Below are positions 1-6,968 of a stretch of DNA of 16,890 nt, one piece after another. The notes beneath the pieces are model-generated. The model made no database searches. It was not told the origin of the DNA and saw only the letters and a list, made by a program, of their open reading frames with translations. Source of the DNA: Thermoflexales bacterium (GTDB lineage: Bacteria; Chloroflexota; Anaerolineae; Fen-1058); assembly GCA_030834835.1 (NCBI GenBank), contig JAUQXD010001091.1, forward strand, positions 1 to 16,890. The letters are read 5' to 3'. How positions within the stretch are numbered: the stretch's first letter is position 1; the number at the start of each line of letters is the position of its first letter. The position numbers were made by a program, and so were the translations under genes.

Positions 1-16
1 GGCTTGGAGAGTAAGA

Positions 17-1171
17 TCAGGCGGCCATCGGCAGGCGTTGCTTGCGCACATCGTCCTGCATGCGCAGGCGGGTGAACGCATCGCGTTCGATCTGCCGCAC
101 GCGCTCGCGGCTGAGGTTCAACTTCTGCGCGATGTCTTCCAGCGTGCGCGGCCGATCGCCGTCCATGCCGTACCGCATCCGCACGATCATGGCATAGCGG
201 GCGGGCAGTTCTTCCAGCGCGCGCTCCATCGCTTCCTTGAGCATGCGCCGTGCGACCAGATCATCCAGCGGCACGATGTCGCTGTCTTCGAGTTGGGCCA
301 GCGGCGATTCGTCTTCGTCGTCGCTCATCGGCTCATCAAGCGAGGTGACGGGCACGGCGGCCGATCGCATCGATTGCACTTCTTCGGGCGCAACTTCCAG
401 CGTCGCGGCCAGCTCATCGTCATTCGGGGCGCGGCCCAGCGTTTGCTCCAGGTCCTGCGCCACCCGATACATCTTGTGTAGACGATCCTGCAAATAAGCG
501 GGCAACCGGATAGCACGCCCCTGATTGGCCACCGCGCGATTGATCGCCTGACGCACCCACCACGTCGCATAAGTCGAGAGCCGCAGCCCGCGGGCCGGCT
601 CAAACCGATCGATAGCGCGCAACAACCCGATGTTGCCTTCTTGAATCAGATCCATCAGCGGCAGGCCCAGATTCTGATAGCGCTTAGCGATACTGATCAC
701 CAACCGGGCATTGCCGCGGACCAGTTCCTCGCGGGCATCCGTGCCAGCCTGAATGTCAACATTGAACTTCTTGCGTTCCGCCGTCGAGAGAGATTTGGCT
801 GGACGCGTGCTCAATCGTTTGCCTGCCATGCGGCCGCGTTTCACGGCCTGCGTCAGTTCGCGCTCCCGATCGTGCGGCAACAGTCGATGGCGCGCCGATT
901 CCTTGAAGTAATGCGCCACCGAGTCGAATTCGCCCGGATCGTTGCCCACCTCGGCCTCAGGCTCGTCATCGATCCATTCATCATCATCGGCGACTTCCAT
1001 CACCTCGGCTTCAGCCTGCTCCGCGTCGTCAAGCCACTCGCCCTCACCCACCGCCGAATCGAGATCGTCGTCGTCCAATTCGTCGATGGCTGACACGTTC
1101 AAATCAAGATCACTTTCACCCACACGTTCAATCTCAAGCCGAACCCGATTGCTGCCCGATAATTTTCCCAT
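17..1171 (-). CDS. RNA polymerase sigma factor, sigma-70 RpoD/SigA-like (group 1 or 2)
   Basis: Predicted sigma subunit that directs core RNA polymerase to -35/-10 promoters. With the start at 1171 it has 384 residues. An acidic low-complexity N-terminus (about 23-80) stands where a group 1 sigma would have region 1.1. It is followed by region 1.2 (DSVAHYFKE, about 83-113), region 2 (DLIQEGNIGLLRAIDRFEP near 174-192; STYATWWVRQAI near 199-210), region 3 (from GRAIRLPAYL, about 219-300) and region 4 with the helix-turn-helix LSRERVRQIERDAFTRLR near 353-370. I chose 1171 because AGGAG lies 4 bases upstream. The frame stays open to 1300, but that extension has a hydrophobic, uncharacteristic sequence and no ribosome site I could see. 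It diverges from the DUF2270 gene. Whether it is the primary sigma or one of several paralogues cannot be decided here. Family sure; exact group uncertain. Confidence 0.93.
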   Translation of the reverse strand: MGKLSGSNRVRLEIERVGESDLDLNVSAIDELDDDDLDSAVGEGEWLDDAEQAEAEVMEVADDDEWIDDEPEAEVGNDPGEFDSVAHYFKESARHRLLPHDRERELTQAVKRGRMAGKRLSTRPAKSLSTAERKKFNVDIQAGTDAREELVRGNARLVISIAKRYQNLGLPLMDLIQEGNIGLLRAIDRFEPARGLRLSTYATWWVRQAINRAVANQGRAIRLPAYLQDRLHKMYRVAQDLEQTLGRAPNDDELAATLEVAPEEVQSMRSAAVPVTSLDEPMSDDEDESPLAQLEDSDIVPLDDLVARRMLKEAMERALEELPARYAMIVRMRYGMDGDRPRTLEDIAQKLNLSRERVRQIERDAFTRLRMQDDVRKQRLPMAA

Positions 1172-1341
1172 AGGTCTCCTGTTCTGTGCTATCATTGCGC
1201 AAAACCGGCTTGCAATGACAGCCACACCGACAATTGCTCGATAAATTAGTCGTGCTGGCAGGCCATTTGTTACTATCTCGTACCACGAAAAATAGAACAA
1301 TATATATTCAAGATTGTTACAAGAACTATTTATCTTGCACT

Positions 1342-1370
1342 ATTCTAATTTATTATACACTACGTGTCAA
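1342..1370 (-). promoter_or_regulatory. Sigma-70 promoter for the sigma-factor gene
   Basis: On the minus strand a perfect -35 TTGACA (1365-1370) is followed after 17 bases by TAGAAT (1342-1347, 5 of 6 matches to TATAAT). Transcription would begin near 1335, giving a leader of about 165 bases before the chosen start at 1171. The AT-rich setting fits a real promoter. Confidence 0.75.
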
Positions 1371-1375
1371 GGGGG

Positions 1376-1393
1376 CTGTGAGTTCTCTCACAG
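1376..1393. repeat. 7-bp perfect inverted repeat between divergent genes
   Basis: CTGTGAG, a 4-base TTCT loop, then CTCACAG. It lies just upstream of the -35 box of the sigma-factor promoter and 11 bases before the start codon of the DUF2270 gene. It could be an operator or a leader hairpin that affects translation of the downstream gene. Only the symmetry is seen; the role is inferred. Confidence 0.5.
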
Positions 1394-1404
1394 AAGATTA
1401 AGAA

Positions 1405-2487
1405 ATGCCCGATCCTGACCCAATCAAAGACTCTGCCAACCCGAACGAGCCTGTCTGGACCTATCGCGGTTACAAGTTACGCGCCAGCGACTTCAACACC
1501 GCGATGGTCCATCTCTATCGCGGCGAACTGGCGCGCGCCAACGTCTGGCGGCAACGACTGGACAATACCACCAACTGGGCCGTCATCACGGCGGGCACGG
1601 CCATTTCGTTCGCACTGGGAAATCCCGCCGGCCACCACGGTGTCATCATTTTGAACACCCTGCTGATTACACTATTTCTATACATCGAAGCTCGCCGCTA
1701 CCGCTATTACGAGTTGTTCGCCTCGCGCATCCGCCTGATGGAGACCGATTTCTTCGCCGCGATGTTCGTGCCGCCGTTTGGCCCGGCGGCAGATTGGGCT
1801 GAAGCCATGGCCGAGAATTTGCTGCATCCGCATTTCTCCATCTCCATGTGGGAGGCACTGGGTCGCCGCTTTCGGCGCAACTATCTCTGGGTCTATGCCG
1901 TGCTGGGCGTTAGCTGGCTGCTGAAAAGCGCGCTCTTCCCCACACCGGCTCAATCGTGGGAAGAGATCATCGCGCGCGCCGCGCTGGGTCCGATTCCAGG
2001 CACCGTCATGCTGGCCATCGGCGTCATTTACAATGGCCTGTTACTGCTACTGGGCGTAGCCACCATTGGCTTGCAGCAGGCGTCCGGCGAAGTGCTGCCG
2101 CGTTACAGTGACTCGGCGATGGCCCACACCCTGTCGGCAATTTTCGCAGGCGAAACCGAGGGAACTGATGTGCCCTCCGATCGACACGCCTGGTTCCGAA
2201 AGTCAGAGAAGCGGGCGCAGTTGGTGGCCTTGATCATTGGCGGTCAGGCCACCGAGAAGTTGGGCCGGGCCATCTTGACCGAACTACAACGCGGCGTCAC
2301 GAAACTGGACGGCACTGGCATGTACACCGGCCAGGCGCATCCAGTTTTGCTGGTGGCGCTGACCGTGACAGAAGTCAATCACCTGAAGGCGCTGGCTTCG
2401 CAGATCGATCCGGCCGCGTTTGTGATTGTGCTGCCCGCGCGTGAAGTGCTTGGGCGCGGTTTCCAACCGCTGCATCCTGCCGGCTGA
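1405..2487 (+). CDS. DUF2270 membrane protein with C-terminal DUF2179-like domain
   Basis: A 360-residue predicted inner-membrane protein of unknown function. Residues about 20-230 resemble DUF2270 (LRASDFNTAMVHLYRGE, then VWRQRLDNTTNWAV). I see four hydrophobic segments near 57-73, 79-96, 160-178 and 199-222, with a charged loop between the second and third. Residues about 270-354 match the DUF2179 pattern (AILTELQRGVTKLDGTGMYTG, then IDPAAFVIVLPAREVLGRGF), a small soluble domain found at the C-terminus of YitT-type membrane proteins and suspected of ligand binding. The start has only a weak ribosome site. It diverges from the sigma-factor gene, with the two start codons 233 bases apart. The domain order suggests a membrane module controlled by a cytoplasmic sensor, which is inference. 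Confidence 0.82.
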   Translation: MPDPDPIKDSANPNEPVWTYRGYKLRASDFNTAMVHLYRGELARANVWRQRLDNTTNWAVITAGTAISFALGNPAGHHGVIILNTLLITLFLYIEARRYRYYELFASRIRLMETDFFAAMFVPPFGPAADWAEAMAENLLHPHFSISMWEALGRRFRRNYLWVYAVLGVSWLLKSALFPTPAQSWEEIIARAALGPIPGTVMLAIGVIYNGLLLLLGVATIGLQQASGEVLPRYSDSAMAHTLSAIFAGETEGTDVPSDRHAWFRKSEKRAQLVALIIGGQATEKLGRAILTELQRGVTKLDGTGMYTGQAHPVLLVALTVTEVNHLKALASQIDPAAFVIVLPAREVLGRGFQPLHPAG

Positions 2488-2781
2488 TCATCCCAACCAA
2501 ACACCAATAATCCGCCAACGAAACTCCAATGGCACAGCCGTCGATTTGCGCTATAACAGACTCAAGCGCGACCGAGACTGTCTGATCCCCGACCACTGGC
2601 GCCACCTTCGGCCGGGTGCAGAGGTTCTTCGCAGGCGATGATTATTTTGTACGGCTTCCATTGGCCACTTTTTGGTACAGAAGCCATCGACCTGCCAGAG
2701 CACTGCGCGATCAACGGTGCAGGTCGCGCCGGTTTGTTATTTGTCCCCTCACACGTTCTGGAAACAACCAGGACAAACCCT
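2488..2781. other. Intergenic region with an 8-bp inverted repeat
   Basis: No convincing gene lies here: open frames on both strands lack ribosome sites and resemble no family I know. The stretch holds an inverted repeat, CGACCTGC (2688-2695) and GCAGGTCG (2719-2726), around a 23-base loop. Just before the next promoter, AAACC/GGTTT (2775-2788) followed by a run of T makes a weak terminator-like hairpin that overlaps the -35 region. Confidence 0.45.
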
Positions 2782-2810
2782 TTGGTTTTTTCGATTGGCC
2801 GGTGTATACT
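2782..2810 (+). promoter_or_regulatory. Putative sigma-70 promoter for the cyclase-receiver cluster
   Basis: TTGGTT (2782-2787, 3 of 6 matches to the consensus) is followed after 17 bases by TATACT (2805-2810, 5 of 6). Transcription would begin near 2817, about 23 bases before the cyclase start. The weak -35 suggests an activated or moderate promoter. Confidence 0.5.
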
Positions 2811-2839
2811 CAGGTTTAGCCAACCCGGGAGATTGCACC

Positions 2840-4426
2840 ATGCCGACGCCTCACGTTGACTCGCTGGCCGCACAGCTGGCGCTCCGCAATCGCCAAATTG
2901 ATTTGATGCTGGAACTCGATCGACTGCGTGACACCGCCGATGATGAGGCCGCGCTGTTTACGCAGACCGTCGCCCTGTTGGGCAAGGCCATTCCGGCCGA
3001 TCTGATCCTGGTTGCCAGTCTGGACGCCGACACGCGCCAGCTGGATGTGCGCGCCCTGCTCGATCGCGCCAGCCTGCTGGATCGAATCGGCGAGCAGGCG
3101 CTACGGGACACCCTGGAGCGTGCCGGCGAACTGGACACGGCGCAGGCAGTCATCGGTGGCGTATGGCACGCACTGGCCGCGCCCCTGCGACCGCAACACG
3201 AGACCCTGGGCGCGCTGCTGATGATTAACGCCACGCAAGAGTTTACCGAAGCCGATCTGGCCTTGCTGACCGTCGCCACTACCCAGTTGGATTCGGCCCT
3301 GCGGCAGATGCAGCTCATTGCCGAATTGCGCCAGGAACGCCAGGAACTGCGCACGCTCTACAAGATCGATCGTATCCGTGACCGCGGCCTGCCCTTTAAC
3401 ACCATGCTGGCGGAAGTGCTGATCGAGCTCTGCCGCGCCATTCCGTCGGAGGCCGGCTTCATCATGCTCTTCGACACGAACGGCCAGCAGCTGGAACTGC
3501 GCGCGGCAACCGACGATCATCTGCTGACGACCGGCGATCATTATCAACACGTCTACGCCGCCGCCCAGGCGGCCGTTCAGCGCGGATCGCCGATCGTGCG
3601 CGGGCCGATCAGCGCCGACATCCGATCGTTGATGTGCCTCCCGCTGATCCTCAACGAGCACATCATCGGCGTGCTGGGCGTAGTGAATCGCCGCGATTCC
3701 GCCGGGTTCACGCGCGCCGATCGGCACACGCTGTGGGCCATCGCCAGCCAGATCGATACCGCGATCTTCGAGGGCTTGCAAATCCAGAAGTATCGCGAGG
3801 TGTTTGGCCGCCGCGTCGGGCCAAAGGTGATGGAGCGGCTGCTCAACACGCCCGATCGCGATTTGCTGAAAGGCGAGCGCACCGTCGTGTCCATCCTGTT
3901 TTCCGATCTGCGCGGCTTCACCAACACGGCCGAGATCGTCGGGCCGGAACTACTGGTCGGGATGTTGAACGACCACCTGAGCACGATGACGGAAATCGTG
4001 CTCAAACATGAAGGCCTGGTGGACAAATTCGTGGGCGACTGTGTGATGGCGCTGTTCAACGTGCCGGAACGCCAGCCCGATCACGCCCTGCGCACGATTT
4101 CGACCGCGCTGGACATGATGGCGGCGCATCAAACACTGATGACCAGATGGCAGCCCCACCTGCCCCCGATCGGCATCGGCATCGACACCGGCGAGACCAT
4201 CGTCGGCAATCTGGGTTCCACCCAGCGTAACGAGTACACGGCCATCAGCCATCACGTCAACCTGGCCTCGCGCCTGTGCGGGATAGCCGAAGCGAATCAA
4301 ATCCTGATCAGCCCGGACACCTATGCGCTGGTGCGCGATCATGTCGTAGCGATTCCAATCCGCGGCCTGAAACTGAAGGGTATCGGCGATGCGCTGGATG
4401 CTTTTCACGTTTTGGAACTGCGCTGA
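2840..4426 (+). CDS. GAF-GAF class III adenylate/guanylate cyclase
   Basis: A 528-residue soluble sensor cyclase predicted to make cAMP (or cGMP) from the nucleoside triphosphate. Two GAF-like domains (about 30-155 and 183-310), joined by a helical linker (about 156-182), precede a class III catalytic domain (about 345-528). Visible catalytic residues are the metal-binding D356 (FSDLRGFT) and D400 (DKFVGD), purine-specifying K396 and T467, and transition-state residues N474 and R478 (VNLASRL). K/T is the class IIIb pairing usually linked with ATP. The usual YTxIGDxVN loop reads YTAISHHVN, so GD (470-471) is replaced by SH. The start at 2840 has GGGAGA 8 bases upstream. A longer in-frame start at 2672 lies before the promoter and is unlikely. 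The receiver gene follows after 15 bases, probably in the same transcript. Confidence 0.92.
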   Translation: MPTPHVDSLAAQLALRNRQIDLMLELDRLRDTADDEAALFTQTVALLGKAIPADLILVASLDADTRQLDVRALLDRASLLDRIGEQALRDTLERAGELDTAQAVIGGVWHALAAPLRPQHETLGALLMINATQEFTEADLALLTVATTQLDSALRQMQLIAELRQERQELRTLYKIDRIRDRGLPFNTMLAEVLIELCRAIPSEAGFIMLFDTNGQQLELRAATDDHLLTTGDHYQHVYAAAQAAVQRGSPIVRGPISADIRSLMCLPLILNEHIIGVLGVVNRRDSAGFTRADRHTLWAIASQIDTAIFEGLQIQKYREVFGRRVGPKVMERLLNTPDRDLLKGERTVVSILFSDLRGFTNTAEIVGPELLVGMLNDHLSTMTEIVLKHEGLVDKFVGDCVMALFNVPERQPDHALRTISTALDMMAAHQTLMTRWQPHLPPIGIGIDTGETIVGNLGSTQRNEYTAISHHVNLASRLCGIAEANQILISPDTYALVRDHVVAIPIRGLKLKGIGDALDAFHVLELR

Positions 4427-4441
4427 ACTATCGAGGTCAAT

Positions 4442-4822
4442 ATGTCCCTATCGATCTTAGCCGTCGACGACGAGCCTTCCACACTCAAAATGCTGCGCTT
4501 GCTCCTCAAACTCAAACGGCCCGAGTGGACCTTCCATACCGCCGAGGATGGCCCACGGGCGTTGGATCTGGTCGCGAACCAGCCGGTGGATTGTGTGCTG
4601 CTGGATATTTCGATGCCGGGCATGGATGGTCTGGAAGTGTGCGAACGGATGCGCGCCCTGCCCAACATGGCCGCCGTGCCCATCGTGATCTTCACCGCGC
4701 TCGACACGCCCGATCGGCGCGAGAAGGCGGCGGCCGCCGGCGCGACGGCGTTCTGGATCAAGACGTTCCAAGCCACCGAGTTTGTGCCGGAGATCGAGAA
4801 ACTGGTGGCTCAGGCGAAGTGA
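4442..4822 (+). CDS. Stand-alone response-regulator receiver protein
   Basis: A 126-residue protein made of a single receiver (CheY-like) domain with no output domain. It should accept phosphate from a histidine kinase and act through protein contacts. Acidic pocket D9/D10 (VDDE), phosphoacceptor D55 (LLDISMPG), T85 (IFTA), the switch aromatic F104 and K107 are all present. The residue after K107 is Thr (IKTF), where most receivers have Pro. A GAGGT ribosome site lies 4 bases before the ATG. Being only 15 bases downstream of the cyclase suggests cotranscription and perhaps a shared pathway. No kinase is in the window. Confidence 0.93.
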   Translation: MSLSILAVDDEPSTLKMLRLLLKLKRPEWTFHTAEDGPRALDLVANQPVDCVLLDISMPGMDGLEVCERMRALPNMAAVPIVIFTALDTPDRREKAAAAGATAFWIKTFQATEFVPEIEKLVAQAK

Positions 4823-4890
4823 AAAGTGACGAGTAACGAGTGACGAATATCTCAACGATCGGCGCGCATGCCAATCGTCGAAGGACACTT

Positions 4891-5376
4891 ATGCACACCA
4901 ACGAGCAACTCATCGAACAGTTCTACAGCAGTTTCAGCCGGCGCGATTATGCCAGCATGATCGCCTGTTATGCGCCGACGATTCAGTTCTCCGATGAGGT
5001 ATTCACGCTGTCCGGCAAGGCCGCCGGGGCGATGTGGCACATGCTGTGCGAGAGCGGCACGGACCTGGCCGTCACCTTCAAGGACATCCACGCCGATGAC
5101 GCGCATGGCGCCCACGGCACGGCGCACTGGGAGGCGACCTACACCTTTTCGGCCTCCGGTCGCAAAGTCCACAACATCATCAATGCTGAGTTCGACTTCA
5201 GCAACGGCCAGATCGTCCGCCATCGCGATCGATTTGACTTCTGGCGCTGGTCGCGGCAGGCGCTCGGCCCGACCGGCCTGCTGTTGGGTTGGACTCCGTT
5301 CGTTCGGCGGAAAGTTCAATCTACTGCGGCCCGGCGTCTGGAGAAATTCATCGCGGCGCATCCGCAATACCAATAA
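4891..5376 (+). CDS. SnoaL-like / NTF2-fold protein
   Basis: A 161-residue protein with the pattern of the nuclear transport factor 2-like (SnoaL) fold: an N-terminal helix LIEQFYSSFSRRDYASMIACYAPTI, then an alternating beta pattern with HWEATYTFSASGRKV and a closing strand IVRHRDRFDFWRW. Members range from small-molecule isomerases to non-enzymatic binding proteins, so the substrate cannot be named. I chose 4891 because AAGGA lies 5 bases upstream; an earlier ATG at 4840 has no ribosome site and would add 17 unusual residues. It follows the receiver gene by 68 bases, a gap holding GTGACGAG-type short repeats, so it may or may not belong to the same transcript. Confidence 0.8.
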   Translation: MHTNEQLIEQFYSSFSRRDYASMIACYAPTIQFSDEVFTLSGKAAGAMWHMLCESGTDLAVTFKDIHADDAHGAHGTAHWEATYTFSASGRKVHNIINAEFDFSNGQIVRHRDRFDFWRWSRQALGPTGLLLGWTPFVRRKVQSTAARRLEKFIAAHPQYQ

Positions 5377-5428
5377 CGCCCTCGAGTTGGTGGGAGCATC
5401 GCCCACGGCCCAATTGACTTTACAATAA

Positions 5429-5711
5429 TGCCGGGGAAATCTCCCCGACGTCTGCGAGTCAACTCAAGCATGCCGGGGAAACTTCCCCGATACCGTCTGG
5501 TCTACATGGACAGGCGGGGAGATTGCCCCGATGTGTTCGAGTCAACTCAAGCAGGTCGGAGAAACTTCCCCGATACCGTCTGGTCTACCCAGACAGGCCG
5601 GGGAGATTGCCCCGACGCCTTCGAGTCAACTCAAATAGACTAGGGAAACTTCCCCGATACTGTCGGGGCTACGGAAGCAAATCGGGGGATTTTACCCCTG
5701 TTGGTGAAGCC
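5429..5711. repeat. Tandem array of about 42-bp hairpin units alternating in two forms
   Basis: Seven units begin at about 5429, 5471, 5513, 5554, 5596, 5638 and 5680. Each opens with a G4/C4 inverted repeat such as CGGGGA-AACT-TCCCCG (5474-5489). The symmetry centres are spaced 42, 41, 42, 42, 42 and 43 bases. The DNA between hairpins alternates: form A carries TTCGAGTCAACTCAAGCA-like sequence (units 1, 3, 5), form B carries ATACCGTCTGGTCTAC-like sequence (units 2, 4, 6). The basic duplication is therefore about 84 bp. Stems in units 4 and 6 are imperfect and unit 7 has lost the tail. The period is a multiple of three, so a 14-residue periodic peptide can be read in stretches, but there is no ribosome site and the 41-base unit shifts the frame. 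Confidence 0.85.
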
Positions 5712-5753
5712 AACCGCAGCCAGTCCCGGCTTGAACCAGAGTGTATAACCCGC

Positions 5754-5781
5754 TTGACGCGGATTGAGTTGGGGCTATACT
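5754..5781 (+). promoter_or_regulatory. Sigma-70 promoter for the DUF4238 gene
   Basis: TTGACG (5754-5759, 5 of 6 matches) and TATACT (5776-5781, 5 of 6) are separated by 16 bases. Transcription would start near 5788, leaving a leader of about 80 bases. It lies just after the hairpin array and gives the DUF4238 gene its own expression. Confidence 0.7.
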
Positions 5782-5867
5782 CCATTCACGATGTAAGTCG
5801 TTGGAAGGAATGCACTTCTCCCAATCAATAGTTGGCGATTTCGCTCTAGCTACAAACAGGTTCTTAA

Positions 5868-6806
5868 ATGTCCGCCCGACATCATTACATTCCCCAATTT
5901 TATCTCGAAGGTTTTGTTGACCCAGCTAGTAAGAAATCCTCAGCTAGGTCATTGGAACCATATCTTTGGGTTAGCGATTTGGAAAAGCTAACCATTAAGA
6001 AGCGGGCTCCCAAAAAAGCGGCACAATACACTGGCTATTATGATCTAGAGGGAACAGAGATAGAAGATAAGTCAATACTCGAAAAACATTTATCGGCTAT
6101 CGAGGGCTTAGCAGCGCCCATCATTCGCAAGTTGGGTAATCAGCAGTTTAAAATAACTACCGAGGAGCGGTTCCATTTCTCAAATTTCGTAGGACTTCAA
6201 CTCGGCAGAGTTCCAGCTACTCGCCGGGCGGTGGACGCCACGCTCAAGAAGCGCGCTCAAGAAATGCTTCGCGAGTATGCAATGGATGACGACAAACTAC
6301 AAGGTAAGCTTGGTGAAAAAGAGGACATTTTCAAGGATCTTGTGCTTTCAGGACAATTACTGCCTAGTCCGGGTAAAGATCTTGTTATAGCTTCCGCATT
6401 GAGGTTAGGACTCGAGATGGCAGAAATTATCTTCGCCATGAATTGGAGTTTTATACTTGCGCCCAGTGGATCTGCCTTCTTTACGTCTGATAATCCAGTA
6501 GGACTTCTGACTCCAGACGCGAAATCAGTAAAAATCAGGCGAGGAGAACTGAATCAGAGACTCGAAATTTCGTTTCCGCTTGTGCCTTCTTGTGCACTGC
6601 TTGCGCACATGTATCTCGAAATTCCCGATCTTGACGTTATATCCGTAAAAGTAGATGAAGTCATCGAAATGAACAGACGAGTTTTCCCTACAGTTCAACG
6701 ATGTGTTTATTGCTCAACAGAAGAACAGAGCAAATGGGTATTGACTCAGAACAAGAAGCGCACCGTTGATGAATTGCAGTCTCATCAAGCCAAGACCGCC
6801 CAATAA
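5868..6806 (+). CDS. DUF4238 family protein
   Basis: A 312-residue protein of unknown function. The N-terminal signature RHHYIPQFYLEGF (4-16) and the segment AFFTSDNPVGLL (203-214) with an upstream Trp (W193) are the marks of DUF4238. A mid segment HFSNFVGLQLGRVPATRR (103-120) also fits. No signal peptide or membrane segment is seen. The gene is visibly AT-richer than its neighbours, uses AT-ending codons freely and contains long A-runs, all signs of recent acquisition. It has its own promoter, an 80-base leader and only a weak ribosome site (AGG 8 bases before the ATG). Its stop codon overlaps the first core of an attC-like element, as in an integron cassette. Family likely; biochemical role unknown. 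Confidence 0.82.
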   Translation: MSARHHYIPQFYLEGFVDPASKKSSARSLEPYLWVSDLEKLTIKKRAPKKAAQYTGYYDLEGTEIEDKSILEKHLSAIEGLAAPIIRKLGNQQFKITTEERFHFSNFVGLQLGRVPATRRAVDATLKKRAQEMLREYAMDDDKLQGKLGEKEDIFKDLVLSGQLLPSPGKDLVIASALRLGLEMAEIIFAMNWSFILAPSGSAFFTSDNPVGLLTPDAKSVKIRRGELNQRLEISFPLVPSCALLAHMYLEIPDLDVISVKVDEVIEMNRRVFPTVQRCVYCSTEEQSKWVLTQNKKRTVDELQSHQAKTAQ

Positions 6807-6925
6807 TTCGTTACAGCGAACAGCGGCTTCGCCGTTCGGGGATGCGGCCAGCTGCCAGCAGACGAGTCTTTCAGAAAACAGTTTTGCGATTCACCCACCG
6901 CTGCCGCTGAACGCCAGCGTTGCGA
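6798..6925. repeat. Degenerate attC-like (integron cassette) element, tentative
   Basis: The element begins with GCCCAAT (6798-6804; the integron R'' core is RYYYAAC), which overlaps the DUF4238 stop codon, and ends with GTTGCGA (6919-6925; R' core GTTRRRY). Inside these ends, GCGAACAGCGGC (6816-6827) can pair with GCCGCTGAACGC (6903-6914) through 7+3 bp with an AA/AA internal loop. The length of 128 bases is in the range of long attC sites. The sequence right after the stop (NNSLQRT if read through) is of a kind I recall at cassette ends. Both cores deviate from consensus, so it may be a decayed site or another palindromic element. Confidence 0.4.
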
Positions 6926-6931
6926 ACATAC

Positions 6932-6963
6932 CAAAAGCGGCGCACTCGATTTGAGTGCGCCGC
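6932..6963 (-). terminator. Intrinsic terminator of gyrA
   Basis: On the minus strand, GCGGCGCACTC (6953-6963) and GAGTGCGCCGC (6937-6947) form a perfect 11-bp stem with a 5-base loop. The stem is followed by TTTT (6933-6936) and begins 5 bases after the gyrA stop codon. Confidence 0.88.
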
Positions 6964-6968
6964 ATCGT

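Noticed and set aside
38..1244. Plus-strand open frames opposite the sigma-factor gene
   Set aside because: They are mirror frames of a clearly coding minus-strand gene and show no family motifs.
2562..2873. Minus-strand open frame upstream of the cyclase
   Set aside because: No ribosome site or family resemblance, and it overlaps the cyclase promoter and start.
3101..3781. Minus-strand open frame of 226 codons within the cyclase gene
   Set aside because: The plus strand encodes clear GAF and cyclase domains; the opposite frame is compositional shadow.
5429..5711. CRISPR array
   Set aside because: The would-be spacers are themselves repeated in an alternating pattern, and no cas genes are near.
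5428..5831. Open frames across the hairpin array giving a 14-residue periodic peptide
   Set aside because: The period is simply 42 bases; there is no ribosome site, one unit is 41 bases and shifts the frame, and the repeated signal is in the DNA symmetry.
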